A DNA stretch of 49,669 nt, taken from CAZJGG01 sp964545475. GTDB lineage: Bacteria; Bacillota; Clostridia; Lachnospirales; JAISER01. Location: contig CAZJGG010000016.1 in the NCBI GenBank assembly GCA_964545475.1, positions 1 through 49,669 of the forward strand, written 5' to 3'. Of this stretch, positions 48,337-49,669 are shown one piece after another. Position 1 is the first letter of the stretch; every line of letters begins with the position of its first letter. Made by a program: the position numbers and the translations under genes. The notes under the pieces were generated by a model, which saw only the letters and a list, made by a program, of their open reading frames with translations, was not told the origin of the DNA and searched no databases.

Positions 48337-49637
48337 TAAAAATTCTCCTTACGAACAGCCTTTACGAAATCGCCGCCGTCAATAGGCACAGCTTCCGTTT
48401 TTATGTTAAGCTTTTGGCTTAATTCTTTAATTGTTATATCATCAAGAAAAACCGTTTCCCCGGAACGCAAAGCGTTTTGAGGCAGGAGTAATAAATCTCC
48501 TAAAGGTTTATCTTTTAATTCATTTATAATATCAGTTCCTGTTAACAAACCTGATACAGTTATATTTTCACCAAAAAATTGATTTTTAACGCAAAAAACC
48601 TGTAATTTAAGGGACGGAAGCTTTTCCATTAAAATATTGGATAATTCTTTAATGAGATTATAAGCTCCTTCACCGGTAACAATTGAAATTGTTTTTTTAT
48701 GAGGTAAAACGTTTAAATGGTCAAGAGCGTCGTAAAACTCTTTTTTAAACATAGCGAGCATTCCAACGCCGTTTTCAATTTGTAAAAAATCTTCGTAATG
48801 GGCGTAGGGCGGAATGGGTTCTTCTGCTTTTAAATAAAATTCATCAGCTGCAAAAACAAAGGCACTTTCGTACTCTTCTAAAAATTTTTCCTGCCAACCC
48901 TTAATTTGATTTATAATATTTTTACAATCCTCTTTTGTAAAAGGCTTAAGAGGATAAAGCCCCTGGCGGTGCTTTGTTAGCCCCACAGGAACAACCGACA
49001 AACTTCTGCCGTATTTAGAAAGAGCTTCAATTGTTTTGTCTAAATGTTCACCGTCGTTTACGCTTTTGCACAAAACAATTTGAAAATGCATTTCTATGTC
49101 TTCGTTATAAAAGTACTCTAAAAAGCCAAGAGATTCAGAACCTTTTTTATTATTTAGCATAAACTCCCTTAACTCCGGCTCAATAGCGTGAACTGATATT
49201 TTTAACGGAGACAAATTATAAAAAGCTATTCTTTCAGCTTCTTTTTTAGTTAGGTTTGTAAGTGTTACGTAATTGCCTTGTAAAAAAGATAACCTTATGT
49301 CATCGTCTTTGAAATATAGGGTTTTGCGCATTTTTTCCGGAAGCTGGTCTATAAAGCAGAAAATGCAATTATTATTACACTTCCTTTGCTTATCCATAAG
49401 CCCGGAAGCAAAAATAAGCCCAATATCTTCGTTTTCATATTTTTCAATTTCGTATAATTGTAAAGAATTGCCTTTTTCGATTAATACTTCAACGTACTCG
49501 TCAAACATTAAATATCTGTAGTCAAATACGTCTTTAACAGGCATATCGTTAACGGAGATTAAGTAATCTCCTTTTGCAATTCCAAGTTCTTGAGCTATAC
49601 TGCCATTTTCTATACCTGTTATTTCAATTTTTTTCAT
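48336..49637 (-). CDS. DUF512-family radical SAM protein with N-terminal PDZ domain
   Basis: This 433-aa protein has a PDZ-like domain at the N-terminus (about 1-60, NGSIAQELGIAKGDYLISVN, cited as IAQELGIAKGDYLISVN). A Cys motif CNNNCIFCF (Cys87, Cys91, Cys94) of the radical SAM type that binds a 4Fe-4S cluster follows, then the DUF512 domain in the second half. The family is found beside der in many Clostridia, but its substrate is unknown; a role tied to ribosome or RNA maturation is a guess from location. AAGGAG precedes the ATG. The stop overlaps the der start. 49638-49669 holds only its upstream region. Confidence 0.92.
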   Translation of the reverse strand: MKKIEITGIENGSIAQELGIAKGDYLISVNDMPVKDVFDYRYLMFDEYVEVLIEKGNSLQLYEIEKYENEDIGLIFASGLMDKQRKCNNNCIFCFIDQLPEKMRKTLYFKDDDIRLSFLQGNYVTLTNLTKKEAERIAFYNLSPLKISVHAIEPELREFMLNNKKGSESLGFLEYFYNEDIEMHFQIVLCKSVNDGEHLDKTIEALSKYGRSLSVVPVGLTKHRQGLYPLKPFTKEDCKNIINQIKGWQEKFLEEYESAFVFAADEFYLKAEEPIPPYAHYEDFLQIENGVGMLAMFKKEFYDALDHLNVLPHKKTISIVTGEGAYNLIKELSNILMEKLPSLKLQVFCVKNQFFGENITVSGLLTGTDIINELKDKPLGDLLLLPQNALRSGETVFLDDITIKELSQKLNIKTEAVPIDGGDFVKAVRKENF

Positions 49638-49669
49638 ATATACTCCTTAATCAATAAAAGTCACTCTTA

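Overview
The window reads as chromosomal DNA of a low-GC, Gram-positive, anaerobe-like Firmicute, most likely of the class Clostridia. This rests on AT-rich codon use, strong GGAGG ribosome binding sites, S-layer homology (SLH) and copper-amine-oxidase-like 'stalk' domain surface proteins, pyruvate phosphate dikinase, MecA, chemoreceptors, and the clustered der-plsY-gpsA genes. It is a draft assembly: a run of exactly 100 N (39035-39134) marks a gap between two repetitive stretches. No rRNA, tRNA, CRISPR array, transposase or prophage gene was seen.

Left third (1-11.5 kb), minus strand: an SLH surface protein of 990 aa, a DUF1349-like protein, a second SLH protein, a secreted S41 C-terminal processing protease, lexA, ppdK and an unlisted 53-aa small ORF. 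A cyclophilin-type lipoprotein lies upstream. From 11.8 to 17.6 kb the plus strand carries an RsiV-like/stalk-domain secreted protein and two neighbouring poly-HAMP chemoreceptors. The first has an extracytoplasmic zinc-binding-like (CZB) sensor. Imperfect palindromic repeat elements fill the spacer between the secreted protein and the first receptor.

Middle (17.7-30 kb): prmA, rsmE, an atypical stand-alone receiver, a NifS-type cysteine desulfurase, thiI and a YihY-family membrane protein form a compact plus-strand operon for ribosome and tRNA modification. A convergent minus-strand block holds mecA and two paralogous secreted stalk-domain proteins. Divergent from mecA lies mtnA, overlapping a membrane diguanylate cyclase gene.

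Right part (30-49.7 kb): uppP, pheS, pheT, a GAF/PAS/GGDEF cyclase preceded by a tiny upstream ORF, a SpoIID-like protein and queA all run on the plus strand. They are followed by large tandem repeats with hairpin arms and the assembly gap. A secreted GH18 glycosidase (3' end lost in the gap) and a LysM-CAP protein run leftward, divergent from lon-engB. At the right edge a minus-strand cluster (DUF512 radical SAM protein, der, plsY, gpsA) supplies ribosome maturation and phospholipid precursors. It ends with a small two-TM protein whose leader holds a duplicated motif.

The most unusual items are: the two-TM protein with a PLMP/RRXRR-like N-terminus and duplicated leader motif; the receiver with Glu in place of the phosphoacceptor Asp; the paired six-HAMP receptors; several families of palindromic repeats; and the hexapeptide-repeat tail of the GH18 protein.
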